A stretch of 64,000 bases of DNA from a virus. Both the position numbers and the translations under genes were made by a program. Location: positions 1-64,000 of the IMG/VR virus record IMGVR_UViG_3300029952_000010; one strand, written 5' to 3'. Shown here piece after piece: positions 42,299 through 50,866 of this stretch. The notes under the pieces are model-generated. The model ran no database searches, was not told where the DNA came from, and saw nothing but the letters and a program-made list of their open reading frames with translations. Each line of letters starts with the position of its first letter. Within the stretch, counting starts at the first letter, position 1.

Positions 42299-42329
42299 TT
42301 GCAATATTGAAAATAATGTTTTACCTTTA
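42299..42329 (+). promoter_or_regulatory. Promoter of the antisense island
   Basis: TTG (42299-42301), 20 bases, TACCTTTA (42322-42329). It reads into the XRE gene and the small-gene island between scaffold and portal. Confidence 0.6.
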
Positions 42330-42354
42330 TTTTATTGTGATACAGGTTTAGGTT

Positions 42355-42390
42355 GGCGAACGAGATGCGATATTGAGTTCGCCTTTTTTT
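42355..42390 (+). promoter_or_regulatory. Terminator-shaped leader hairpin
   Basis: GGCGAAC (42355-42361) pairs with GTTCGCC (42377-42383), followed by seven T residues, 11 bases before ATG 42401. It looks like an intrinsic terminator placed in the leader, so attenuation is possible. Confidence 0.55.
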
Positions 42391-42400
42391 AAATTATAAA

Positions 42401-42607
42401 ATGAGTAAAAACAAACAAACGATTATAGGCAAGCAAATACAAGAGGCAAGGATAGCCAAAGGGTATAAAAATCAGGCTCAATTAGCAGTTAAGTTAAATA
42501 TGTCGGTAGACACGATTGCGGGGCTTGAAAGTGGGCGTAAAAAAAGCACTTCTCTAACCATGCTGCAACTTATTGGTAAAGAGTTGGGGATAACTTTTGA
42601 GATATGA
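42401..42607 (+). CDS. XRE-family helix-turn-helix regulator
   Basis: 68 residues, essentially one HTH_3 domain: IGKQIQEARIAKGYKNQAQL (about 9-28), then SVDTIAGLESGRKKSTSLTM. Single-domain XRE proteins act as phage repressors or antitoxins. It is first in the island between scaffold and portal and its stop overlaps the next start. No toxin-like partner is recognised beside it. Confidence 0.8.
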   Translation: MSKNKQTIIGKQIQEARIAKGYKNQAQLAVKLNMSVDTIAGLESGRKKSTSLTMLQLIGKELGITFEI

Positions 42608-42993
42608 CCCTATCTCAAATAAACCAGCGGCTTGATTTGTTTAAGGATTATTTGGCGTACCGACTGGATGCTAAATTTACTCAATTAGGTTTTACATATA
42701 CGCCTGAATATATCGTAAAGATGTTTGTTACTCACGGTTTTTTGATAAACATGAGGGATATAGCAGTTGAATTATTATCTTTTGACCAATGGCTTGTGTT
42801 ATATAACCATGTTGATTTGGCTTTGTCTACTGAAAAAATAAACATAGGCACAACGCCTTTAATGCAAAAAGTTTCTTACGGAGGCGTTAATAAGCCCTAT
42901 GAGATTTTAGGTAGTTTTGATTTTTTTAAAAGTATGGATGAAATGTTGAAGCGTGAATACCCATTAACACCAAATGAATGTTATGAAAAGTAA
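42604..42993 (+). CDS. Phage protein of unknown function
   Basis: 129 residues, helical (RLDLFKDYLAYRLDAKFTQL). ATGA-coupled to the XRE gene and overlapping the next gene by 11 bases. Could be a partner of the regulator, but no toxin family fits. Confidence 0.6.
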   Translation: MTLSQINQRLDLFKDYLAYRLDAKFTQLGFTYTPEYIVKMFVTHGFLINMRDIAVELLSFDQWLVLYNHVDLALSTEKINIGTTPLMQKVSYGGVNKPYEILGSFDFFKSMDEMLKREYPLTPNECYEK

Positions 42994-43195
42994 AAGCATA
43001 GCAAAAATACTAATACCTGTTGGTAGGACTGACGAGCAAAAAGAAAACGTGCCTAATATGGGATTAAAATATACTGACCCAAATAAAAAGTCATATACAA
43101 TCATAGAAAAAATGATGCCATTGGTTGACCAAATAACTAAAATTCATCTAAAAATACAGGACTTACAGGGTAAACATGTTAAAAGATTGAAATGA
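42983..43195 (+). CDS. Small phage protein of unknown function
   Basis: 70 residues from ATG 42983 (MKSKSIAKILIPVGRTDEQK...). Basic ends and helical C-terminal half. Coupled to the next gene by ATGA. Confidence 0.55.
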   Translation: MKSKSIAKILIPVGRTDEQKENVPNMGLKYTDPNKKSYTIIEKMMPLVDQITKIHLKIQDLQGKHVKRLK

Positions 43196-43539
43196 AAACA
43201 TACAAAGAGGGTGATTACAATAAAAGTTTGGTTCATAACGCGACAAAGTATACATTTCCTTGCATCAAGCATAATGGTAAGTTGTGGAATTTGGATATGG
43301 ATACTATAATGCAGTATCCTGCGTATCACAAATTCGCTGAAAAAGAAACAGATTTAACCCAAAGAGAACAAGACCACTTATTAAGGGTTGATGCAATTAG
43401 AGATGAGTATGAGAAAGAAGTTTTTGACATTCAAGAACAATTAGATAGGATGACCATTAAGTACCAAGCGTGTAGTAACATACTTGAACGACTTAGAAGC
43501 TCATTTTGGCAATATATTTTATTTAGGTTTAAGATATGA
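43192..43539 (+). CDS. Coiled-coil phage protein
   Basis: 115 residues. A short N-terminal beta domain (HNATKYTFPCIKHNGKLWNL) is followed by a coiled coil at about 55-105. ATGA-coupled on both sides. No family recognised. Confidence 0.6.
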   Translation: MKTYKEGDYNKSLVHNATKYTFPCIKHNGKLWNLDMDTIMQYPAYHKFAEKETDLTQREQDHLLRVDAIRDEYEKEVFDIQEQLDRMTIKYQACSNILERLRSSFWQYILFRFKI

Positions 43540-43715
43540 GCGAAGTTTCAATTAAAATAGCCCATGAGAAGTGGGTGTCACGGGATTGGCATAAGTCTAA
43601 GAGAAAAATATATACATTAGCATGTCAGGCAAGATTTGAATATGAATATGCCGTTTCAATACGTGAGTTAAATGATGCAAGAACTTGGAATTTTAAACGG
43701 TTTAATTGGATATGA
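43536..43715 (+). CDS. 59-residue basic phage protein
   Basis: From ATG 43536 to TGA 43715 (MSEVSIKIAHEKWVSRDWHK...). Rich in aromatic and basic residues. ATGA overlaps at both ends support translation. Confidence 0.55.
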   Translation: MSEVSIKIAHEKWVSRDWHKSKRKIYTLACQARFEYEYAVSIRELNDARTWNFKRFNWI

Positions 43716-43966
43716 AAAAATATTTTAAAATGGTTTTAACCCCGAAATTTAGAATTGAAAAAGTAGTAAACACATCGGGTATTACGCATTTTTATATTCA
43801 AAAATTTCATTGGTACGGATGGAGATATGAATATTAAAAACCACCAATTTGTTACAGAAGCGGGCATCAGTATAATTACTCTATTTCTGATTGCGAAGAT
43901 TATATAAAATCAGAAATTGATGCGTTTAAAAATAAAGATATTAAAAGTATATACAAAGTTTACTAA
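43712..43966 (+). pseudogene. Small phage gene interrupted by an in-frame TAA
   Basis: The frame from ATG 43712 encodes MKKYFKMVLTPKFRIEKVVN.. with FYIQKFHWYGWRYEY, then hits TAA at 43835. The same frame goes on without further stop to 43966: KPPICYRSGHQYNYSISDCE.., ending VY. The two halves look like one protein of the kind with FxIQK..F.W and a C-terminal helix. A nonsense mutation or sequencing error is likely; the 41-residue N-terminal half may still be made. Confidence 0.5.
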
Positions 43967-43967
43967 T

Positions 43968-44054
43968 ATGACAATCCCTATCTTAATCGGCATCCTATAC
44001 GGAATAGGAATAATTATTATTGTTTGGGGTATTTGTAAAGCGGTAGTTAGATGA
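43968..44054 (+). CDS. 28-residue membrane peptide
   Basis: MTIPILIGILYGIGIIIIVW.. is a single membrane helix ending CKAVVR. The stop overlaps the next ATG (ATGA at 44051). Confidence 0.45.
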   Translation: MTIPILIGILYGIGIIIIVWGICKAVVR

Positions 44055-44179
44055 ACCGCCTACTCTGCTACCTACTAAACCATCAATGCGTATCATACCG
44101 ATTTGCTTCGACTAAGATATGCTTACGCTGTGGGTGTAGGTGGGTTAAAATTAAAGGAATATGGAAAAGGGTACATTAA
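44051..44179 (+). CDS. 42-residue cysteine-containing basic peptide
   Basis: MNRLLCYLLNHQCVSYRFAS.. followed by CLRCGC. Two cysteine pairs plus His suggest a small zinc-binding peptide, a type frequent in phages. It overlaps the next gene by 19 bases. Confidence 0.5.
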   Translation: MNRLLCYLLNHQCVSYRFASTKICLRCGCRWVKIKGIWKRVH

Positions 44180-44442
44180 CTGGCGCATACATGGAGTTTG
44201 TAAATCTAATACACAAACTCAATTTTGGTTTTGAAACGGAGATAAGCAGAGATGATGATAGGGTTGTATTTACAGTTATATTTGGCAAAATAGGTACTGA
44301 TTATAAACAAAAAGGATGGGTTGTAAATAGATATTTTGGTGTAAATAATTTTGATAGCCTATATGAATTTCATAAAGATGCTTACTTGAGTTGTATAGAT
44401 TTATTAAAACAATACAAGTTAGATATTGTTAACCCTACATGA
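44161..44442 (+). CDS. Phage protein of unknown function
   Basis: 93 residues, alpha/beta (ETEISRDDDRVVFTVIFGKI). ATGA-coupled to the next gene. No family recognised. Confidence 0.6.
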   Translation: MEKGTLTGAYMEFVNLIHKLNFGFETEISRDDDRVVFTVIFGKIGTDYKQKGWVVNRYFGVNNFDSLYEFHKDAYLSCIDLLKQYKLDIVNPT

Positions 44443-44600
44443 ACATCACCGAACTTTGGATAATTATATCCACCATAGTATTTACGTTAGCGGCTTTTAG
44501 CTATCCAAATACAGCACCATATTATTGGGGATTCAGGGGATTTGCAATTATATTAGCCATATTAGGTTGGTTTATTGTATTTACCCAATTCCTGCACTAA
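44439..44600 (+). CDS. 53-residue two-helix membrane protein
   Basis: MNITELWIIISTIVFTLAAF.. and FAIILAILGWFIVFTQF form two membrane helices with a short loop. It ends with TAA 44598-44600, which overlaps the portal stop (TAG on the other strand, 44599-44597). Confidence 0.55.
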   Translation: MNITELWIIISTIVFTLAAFSYPNTAPYYWGFRGFAIILAILGWFIVFTQFLH

Positions 44601-47029
44601 GCCGGTTGCCCCTGCCCCTGAGCCTCTTGAGGCGTAGCCTCCTGCTGATTATCGGGGTGCTGTTGTAATGCTGCACCTTTAGCCATAGCCTGCATTGCAT
44701 CAAGCACCGTTTGTTTTTGTGCGGCATTCGTAATGTTTAACCCCGCAAAAATAAAATCTGGAATATCCGATAGTTTCGCCCCCGGTTTCTGCAATATAGT
44801 CGTAGCAATAGCCGTTTTCAAAGCACCGCTAAACTTGTAATCCTCCTGCATAGCCACACCTTGCTGTTTCTTATCTTCCAACTCCATCTTATTAGCGTGA
44901 ATCATTTGCTGGGTCTGCATATCGCCTTGCTGTTTAGCCTGTGCGTTTTGGGCGTTTAACTGCCCCTGTTGCTGTATGTTCTGTTGCGCCTCCTGCGCTG
45001 CCTCTTTTTTACGGCGTTTAATTCGTGCTGCCATTAGATAGCTTGCGTATTTCAAATCTGTCTGCGCTACCCTGCGTATATCAACGGCATCATGGAACTC
45101 AATTTGTTTCTGCGCAAGAGCCTGGTTAATATCGTTATTCAAATTAGCCTGTTCCTGCTCATCCAAAACTACCTGTATCATCACATCAAATGCCATTTTA
45201 CCTAAGTCATCGGTTGCCTCTAACTTCAGGTTCTCAATCTTATCAGTTCCCAAAGCACGTCCATACCCGTCATAAGATAATACGCCATACTTTTTGCCGA
45301 ATACCAACATATCCCAAAGCATGATTTGCACCAATTTAGCCACCCGTTGCTTGCTGTTTAGGAACGCATCATATAGAAAATTGCTTGCCGACTGTGCTAT
45401 TTGCTTAGCGTTCTGCATAACTTCTTTACCTACCGCCTGATTGCTTATCTGCCCCGAAGCAAGCTGATTATCGCCAACAATCCTGCTAAGTATGTCATAG
45501 TGCATATTCCACTGGTTCATTAGCTGATCCAGCTTTGATGAGAATGGCACATTTGCAGGTTCAATGGGCGCTTTCCTTTGCCCATCACCGTCATCTTCAA
45601 TAGATTTATAGTATTGAATACCTGTTTGCTTGTAAATCTTATACAATTGGAACGGGGTCAAATCTGCCATTCCTTCACCCAAAGTTATATCGCTCATAAA
45701 AGCAATATCTACCTTAAATCCATCAGGGGCGGCGGATGCGATTATCTTCTGTTGTTGCAGATAAATTAACTGCATCATCTTAATGGACGGTATCATAGCT
45801 TCTGCCAATGGTTTATTACCTAATGCGCTATTGTCGGGCATATAGATAACGTAGGGCGAATACACCTCTGTCAAATTCTTTTCGGGCTTAACCATGTTCT
45901 TTGATAACCCCCATTCAAGCAGGTAATCGGTATCTGTTATCCAAACGCCTGTATAGGTGACCTCGTAAGCAGGGCTGTCTATATACTCCTTTTCGGGCAC
46001 TTTAGCATACTTTCTATTCAGCACTTCTTTACCGAACCTGTCCTGCTCAACGGAATAAGTAATGTTATTTAGCGTTTTCAGGTAAAGTATAACGGTGCTA
46101 ACCCGGAAGTTGTCATAGGGTCTTGACGGGGAGTTGGTAAAGTATTCAGACCATTCAAATGACCATGTATCGGGGTTATTATTCTTGCCCCGTTGCGATT
46201 TAGCTAATTCAAATAGTTTTTGCTCTGATACCTTGCTTGGGTACTTTTGCCTAATATCCATGATGGACATAAAATATATCTCACCCATGAATTGCCAGTC
46301 ACGCCAGTCGTAATATTCGCTCGATGAGGCGATGAAGTTTTCGGGGCGGACATTACGTATCTTAACCCTTGAGTTGTTGTCTACCTCAACCACGCTTACC
46401 AAATAGCCTGCGCAAATGGTGTCCATCAGCGACCTGTCCTTTATTACGCCATCAAAGTCATTTTCATAAAAAACAATCTCGATACCGTTTTCCATCAATA
46501 CTTCTTCACGTTCTTTGTAGTTGAACCCGTACTCCATATCCACCTCGTTCTCATCTTCGGGGTCGTCGTCCTTGAACTGCTCAATATTTACTCCGCTTTC
46601 ATGCTGAAGTGTCGCTATGCGCTGTTTCTCCATCATTTTGAAAACGTCGTTATCCCTTGCTGTTTTCTTTTTATCCTGCGTAAATGGGTCTATGGAATTG
46701 CAAACAACTTTTTCTACACGCTGATTATACCTGTCTTTAATCCTTGCTATAAACGGCATAGCGATAGGTAACGGGTCAAAAATAAGGTTGATAACAGACA
46801 TTTCACCGTCAACGTCGAGTATGTCCATATACTCATCCATTGGCTGTTTACCCATCATAAACGCCCTATTGTAATCGAACCTTTGCTTTCTTGCCGCCCT
46901 GCTTTCCCCGCTGAATGAGCCGTTATTCCAACCATCATAAGTTGCTTTCATAAACTGAAGTCCGTATTGGGCGGTTCTTTTGACATCATCCGGCTCAAGC
47001 GGATTCGGAAAAGTGGAGTTTTCTGACAT
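44597..47029 (-). CDS. Portal protein
   Basis: 810 residues from ATG 47029; a codon at 47062 lies upstream of the -7 box and is rejected. N-terminal half alpha/beta with DGEMSVINLIFDPLPIAMPF and DRYNQRVEKVVC. The central stem-like part includes PEANVPFSSKLDQLMNQWNM-type helices near QASGQISNQAVGKEVMQNA. The C-terminus is a long Gln-rich helix (AAQEAQQNIQQQGQLNAQNA), the barrel or crown typical of podovirus portals. Lies between terminase and scaffold in the late order. Forms the dodecameric DNA channel. Confidence 0.7.
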   Translation of the reverse strand: MSENSTFPNPLEPDDVKRTAQYGLQFMKATYDGWNNGSFSGESRAARKQRFDYNRAFMMGKQPMDEYMDILDVDGEMSVINLIFDPLPIAMPFIARIKDRYNQRVEKVVCNSIDPFTQDKKKTARDNDVFKMMEKQRIATLQHESGVNIEQFKDDDPEDENEVDMEYGFNYKEREEVLMENGIEIVFYENDFDGVIKDRSLMDTICAGYLVSVVEVDNNSRVKIRNVRPENFIASSSEYYDWRDWQFMGEIYFMSIMDIRQKYPSKVSEQKLFELAKSQRGKNNNPDTWSFEWSEYFTNSPSRPYDNFRVSTVILYLKTLNNITYSVEQDRFGKEVLNRKYAKVPEKEYIDSPAYEVTYTGVWITDTDYLLEWGLSKNMVKPEKNLTEVYSPYVIYMPDNSALGNKPLAEAMIPSIKMMQLIYLQQQKIIASAAPDGFKVDIAFMSDITLGEGMADLTPFQLYKIYKQTGIQYYKSIEDDGDGQRKAPIEPANVPFSSKLDQLMNQWNMHYDILSRIVGDNQLASGQISNQAVGKEVMQNAKQIAQSASNFLYDAFLNSKQRVAKLVQIMLWDMLVFGKKYGVLSYDGYGRALGTDKIENLKLEATDDLGKMAFDVMIQVVLDEQEQANLNNDINQALAQKQIEFHDAVDIRRVAQTDLKYASYLMAARIKRRKKEAAQEAQQNIQQQGQLNAQNAQAKQQGDMQTQQMIHANKMELEDKKQQGVAMQEDYKFSGALKTAIATTILQKPGAKLSDIPDFIFAGLNITNAAQKQTVLDAMQAMAKGAALQQHPDNQQEATPQEAQGQGQPA

Positions 47030-47034
47030 GAATA

Positions 47035-47042
47035 CAAATATA
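47035..47042 (-). promoter_or_regulatory. -7 box of the portal gene
   Basis: TATATTTG, read leftward, five bases before ATG 47029. A TTTG lies 17 bases upstream of it. Portal may have its own leaderless transcript, consistent with the antisense island separating it from terminase. Confidence 0.5.
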
Positions 47043-47101
47043 AAATATTTTTGGAATAGCAAAGGATAAATCGTAAATTGCGTCTAGCAACACGAGAATT
47101 T

Positions 47102-47425
47102 ATGGAATTAATAAAACATCTTTACGGGTTAGCCCGTACTTTAAAGTCTATTCAGGTAGATACTGAAACAACCCAAATAAAGCTATCATCAGTCGATATA
47201 GAACTCGACTATAACGACTATAACCATATCGAACATGAACTACATGCGTCTTTGAAGACCTATGAATTTAAGTATATTGAACCAATAACTGTATATTATA
47301 AAGGTAGAGTTAAGGGATATATCCGTGTAAGTATAGACGGGATGACTTTTAATATTTATAAAAAAATTGAGGGTTATGATGTGTCAGAAGTTAAGGTTAA
47401 GAAACCTTTTAGTAGATTTTGGTAA
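47102..47425 (+). CDS. Phage protein of unknown function
   Basis: 107 residues from ATG 47102 (MELIKHLYGLARTLKSIQVD...). An in-frame TTG at 47078 is possible. Alpha/beta without motif. First of four rightward genes between portal and terminase. Confidence 0.55.
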   Translation: MELIKHLYGLARTLKSIQVDTETTQIKLSSVDIELDYNDYNHIEHELHASLKTYEFKYIEPITVYYKGRVKGYIRVSIDGMTFNIYKKIEGYDVSEVKVKKPFSRFW

Positions 47426-47427
47426 TT

Positions 47428-47889
47428 ATGAAAGCAAAAGATATTCACTACCCATCATTAATTCGTGAAATGCAAGAGTTTGGCGCAAAGCGTTCACTTG
47501 AATTTGAAAGTCCAAAAGAGGCTAAGAAAGCATTTGAAAAATTAAAAGATGGACTTAATAACAAAATAGAATGGAAAACGCCATCGCCTAATGCTTATGA
47601 TGGTTCAACAATTAGCCGATTTGACTTTGAAGTGCCAATAATGTTTAACCCAAACCTTACTCACATTTCAGGGTTTGACTTTTCAAAATCGGGCTATCGG
47701 ATGGGATACGACCCATACCAACCATATACAGAACCATCAAAATATAAAGTTATTCGTTTGCCACGTAAGGTTAAAAAACAACTTAAAAAGTTTTGGAAAG
47801 GTAAAATGGTTAAATCAAAGTTACCTTTCTATTTGGGTATATCAAAGGTTAGTCAGTATTATTATTGTAAGGTTAAGGAGGAAAAATAG
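47428..47889 (+). CDS. Basic phage protein of unknown function
   Basis: 153 residues from ATG 47428 (MKAKDIHYPSLIREMQEFGA...). Lysine-rich C-terminal region (PRKVKKQLKKFWKGKMVK). Could contact nucleic acid; no family recognised. Confidence 0.55.
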   Translation: MKAKDIHYPSLIREMQEFGAKRSLEFESPKEAKKAFEKLKDGLNNKIEWKTPSPNAYDGSTISRFDFEVPIMFNPNLTHISGFDFSKSGYRMGYDPYQPYTEPSKYKVIRLPRKVKKQLKKFWKGKMVKSKLPFYLGISKVSQYYYCKVKEEK

Positions 47890-47890
47890 T

Positions 47891-48097
47891 ATGATAAAAA
47901 TAAACTTAAATGACGAAACAATAGCCCTCCTGCAACGCATGGGTAGTGTCGTAAATGCAGAAGATGGTAAAACTTATTACTTTCTGCCTTTTTGGTTTGA
48001 GTGTGATAATGAAAGTGAAAATTCATTTATTATACACCATTTGAATAGGCTGCCAAAGCCGTTAGTTGATAAGATAATTAAAGATAGGGAGATATGA
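47891..48097 (+). CDS. Small phage protein of unknown function
   Basis: 68 residues from ATG 47891 (MIKINLNDETIALLQRMGSV...). The frame is open far upstream, but that part is a shadow of the previous gene. Coupled to the next gene by ATGA. Confidence 0.55.
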   Translation: MIKINLNDETIALLQRMGSVVNAEDGKTYYFLPFWFECDNESENSFIIHHLNRLPKPLVDKIIKDREI

Positions 48098-48393
48098 GCG
48101 CAGCCGCAATAATGTGTTTAATGGATTCAGTTAAATATAAAAAACCAAATTCAGAACCAATTCGGGGCGGAATGGTAATATTTGGCATGAATACCCCACG
48201 CACATTAATTGAGAAAAGTACTGAAATTGTATTTAAATGGGTCGACTATAACGATGGTCTATTTTATGTCGGAAAACAACTTCGTATAATTGATGGTCAA
48301 GAATATGTTTATACCATACAACTATCAATATACGATTATGAATACACAAAGGGCAATTATGTAGTAATTGGTGATGAAATGGGAAGATACTGA
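48094..48393 (+). CDS. Phage protein of unknown function
   Basis: 99 residues, beta-rich (EIVFKWVDYNDGLFYVGKQL). Last gene of the island; about 125 non-coding bases separate it from the terminase stop, with no clear terminator. Confidence 0.55.
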   Translation: MSAAAIMCLMDSVKYKKPNSEPIRGGMVIFGMNTPRTLIEKSTEIVFKWVDYNDGLFYVGKQLRIIDGQEYVYTIQLSIYDYEYTKGNYVVIGDEMGRY

Positions 48394-48518
48394 AGACCAG
48401 TGAAATTCCGACATATGTGAAAATAGGACTTGGTGTAAATTAGGACTGCACGCAGAAAGAGCATAAAACAGAATTACAGCCGCATTCGGTACTGATAGGG
48501 TCTAAGGTCCTTTGCTTT

Positions 48519-50537
48519 TTAAACCGTCCAAGTCCTTTTCGCCCGTACATTCCTTAACTTCATAAACTGCTTAACCTTTTCGGGTGCGGTATTATTCCGT
48601 ACGTTCTCAAACCCGCCAATTAGCGCCATACCAAAAGCGATCACGTCATCATAAGCCGTACGGTCATCCGTAGTGTATACTTTCAACTGCTGCACCAATT
48701 CCAAATAGTACAGCTTATGCCAATGGTTTTTTAGGTATTCATGGATAACCTGAGTGTGCTTTTGCAGGGCGTAAGGGTCTTTAGATGGCGTGCCATACTT
48801 TACAGCCACCCTTTTTCGCTGCGGGTCAACGGTAATAGCAGGTCGCCACATAACATAGTTCTTAAAACCGTTTTGGAGGAATGTTTCGTAGTAGTCGTCC
48901 ACATCACTTTCATAGTTAGCCTTGCATCCGTAGTATTGGCACATCAGCATCACATTCTTATGAAAATCCGCTTTCATTCGGGTACGTTGCGCATATCTGC
49001 ATACCATCATTGCGCTATTATCCGGGTCGTTAATCACACCTTTCCTATACACATAGGCAACCGCCATAGACGCCTGCTTACCCGTGGTAATAGTTGCTGC
49101 AAAAGGGTCGACACCGATAGCAAACTCATCTGTCATAGCTGGGGCGAACAGACCGTTAGCGTGTAATTTCCGCCTGTTGCTCTCGCTTAAAGGGTTTAAA
49201 AAGTCCCAACAAATCTCGAAGTAACCTCTCTTATCATCACGCCATTTAACCTGACCATCCATGTCGTCACGGTAGAAAGTAATGCGCCTTAATAAGTTTT
49301 TAGGTGCTTCCTCCATTAGATAATCTTCCTGTTGCCCCAATTCAGGTGAGCTGAACTCACCGTTACCGTCTTTGCCTTGAAAGGCGTGTTTGATATTTAG
49401 CGGATTTTTTCTTTGGGCAGACAGTAATGCTTCACCCTCTAAGTTAGCCCATGTAGCAAGTATATATTCCTTTGCTAATGCTCTATTTGATATGCCATAC
49501 TCATCTACAAAAGGCTCTCCAGTTAAGGGGTGGTTGGATAAGAAACCGAAATCTGCGGGTATAAACAGGTTGGTAAGCATGGTGTTCGTCCTACCCGTTG
49601 CCTCGCTCTTTGTTGACATAGCCGAACCCACCCATGTTTCATAGAAGTTCTTACCGCCCTTCTTCTCCATTTCCTCTACGGTAGTAGTCTGTAATGCCTT
49701 GCCAGTAATGTTAGCGCCTTTCATTAAACAGTACTTCACAATCTCCCAACGGGTGTTTACATTTACCTCCAGGGTTTTACCATTTTCGTCACTGTAGTAG
49801 GTAAATAGTTCCTCACCATCATACGCTTCTTCCGTAGAAGACCTATGGTCAATGGATGAATTAAGCGCATCCTGGTATATCTTTTTGTCCCCTTTTGTAG
49901 ACTTTTTACGAGGTTCGAAGAAGTCGAGCGAGCTTGAAGGGCGTGTTTCGCCGCTATCCAATGGCTTCAACCATTCGGGCAACTTTGTCCAACTTGCCAC
50001 CATCTTATTGAATACTACCTTTACATCTGAATTGGTCTTAGATTGTATACCCGCCCTGACATCTGAATTGGTAGCGGTACGGAAATATACCCATGCTGTT
50101 GAGAATACGGTTTTACCCATACGCCTGTTGGTAATCAGGTTACCCCCCGCAAGGTTGCTGTCCTGCTCTATTCCCCATATCCATAATGCTATGTCACGCT
50201 GCGCATCGACAAACATCATTTGCTTACCTTTATCAGTCCAGTAGTTAAGGAAAAAGTAATGAAAAGGGGTAAGCCATTCAATCTTACCATTGTTAAAAAA
50301 CCAGTACCCTTCCCTAAACCGTTTCATCTCCTGAAGTAAAAATGCTTCGGTAGGCTCTATTCCCCGTTTAGGTTGTTCTGTATAAGTAAATTTCTGTTGT
50401 TTTTTGGGTAGCGAATCGCCAACTATAAATCCTCTCCTTATAGGGGATGGTGGCAACGGTACTGTTATTTCACCAACCTCTCGCTTTCTATTGCGCTCCC
50501 ACTCTTTAATGGCTGATTTAAATTCAAAGTCGTTCAT
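48519..50537 (-). CDS. terL: Terminase large subunit
   Basis: 672 residues. The ATPase part has a Walker A-like ITNRRMGKT (135-143), an acidic EEAYDGEE (236-243) and a coupling-type TTTVEEM (284-290). The nuclease part opens with IGVDPF (474-479) and has later acidic positions, including YESDVDDYYET and the C-terminal AYDDVIAF, as in RNase H-fold terminases. It pumps DNA into the procapsid through the portal and cuts it. The variant Walker A (NRRMGKT) is typical of some Bacteroidota and crAss-like phages. Coupled to the upstream small gene by ATGA. Confidence 0.85.
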   Translation of the reverse strand: MNDFEFKSAIKEWERNRKREVGEITVPLPPSPIRRGFIVGDSLPKKQQKFTYTEQPKRGIEPTEAFLLQEMKRFREGYWFFNNGKIEWLTPFHYFFLNYWTDKGKQMMFVDAQRDIALWIWGIEQDSNLAGGNLITNRRMGKTVFSTAWVYFRTATNSDVRAGIQSKTNSDVKVVFNKMVASWTKLPEWLKPLDSGETRPSSSLDFFEPRKKSTKGDKKIYQDALNSSIDHRSSTEEAYDGEELFTYYSDENGKTLEVNVNTRWEIVKYCLMKGANITGKALQTTTVEEMEKKGGKNFYETWVGSAMSTKSEATGRTNTMLTNLFIPADFGFLSNHPLTGEPFVDEYGISNRALAKEYILATWANLEGEALLSAQRKNPLNIKHAFQGKDGNGEFSSPELGQQEDYLMEEAPKNLLRRITFYRDDMDGQVKWRDDKRGYFEICWDFLNPLSESNRRKLHANGLFAPAMTDEFAIGVDPFAATITTGKQASMAVAYVYRKGVINDPDNSAMMVCRYAQRTRMKADFHKNVMLMCQYYGCKANYESDVDDYYETFLQNGFKNYVMWRPAITVDPQRKRVAVKYGTPSKDPYALQKHTQVIHEYLKNHWHKLYYLELVQQLKVYTTDDRTAYDDVIAFGMALIGGFENVRNNTAPEKVKQFMKLRNVRAKRTWTV

Positions 50538-50866
50538 TTATTAAGCGCCATAGCTTGAATGTTACGTACTTTAGGCTCTGGGGACTCCGCCTTATCATCA
50601 ATTATCAGCGCCATCCCTTTTATAAGCGCCGCCCTCTCGAACATCTTCATCAGTTGGTCGAATGATTTGTCTTCCTTGTCCCCGTTCAGGTATATCAACC
50701 CCACCTGACTCCCGTCGTTCCTTATCACTATGTCGTTTGCCAAGACGGATGCGGCTTGGTTTAGCGCCAGTAGCAATCTTGGAACGCCGTTTAGCTGCTC
50801 GTCGCACTCTAACAGATATTTTCGCTGGCTTTCTTCGTCCAAGTCGAGAAACGCTATCCTGTCCAT
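50534..50866 (-). CDS. Small acidic protein upstream of terminase
   Basis: 110 residues (MDRIAFLDLDEESQRKYLLE...), helical N-terminus. The start sits inside the 341-residue gene: 269 bases are read in both frames. Its composition is normal, unlike that of the overlapping tail, so this is likely the older frame. ATGA overlap with terL suggests a packaging-related role, perhaps a small-terminase accessory. Confidence 0.6.
   Translation of the reverse strand: MDRIAFLDLDEESQRKYLLECDEQLNGVPRLLLALNQAASVLANDIVIRNDGSQVGLIYLNGDKEDKSFDQLMKMFERAALIKGMALIIDDKAESPEPKVRNIQAMALNK

Noticed and set aside
42299-42383. A fourth pseudoknot leader before the XRE gene
   Set aside because: The upstream pairing strand (CAATAT at 42302) lies before the predicted transcription start, so only the simple hairpin remains.
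42401-42993. Toxin-antitoxin pair
   Set aside because: The XRE protein is a plausible antitoxin, but the downstream 129-residue protein matches no toxin family that I recognise.
43835-43837. Stop-codon reassignment as in some crAss-like phages
   Set aside because: TAA, TAG and TGA all end many genes at sensible places here; one interrupted gene is better explained by mutation.
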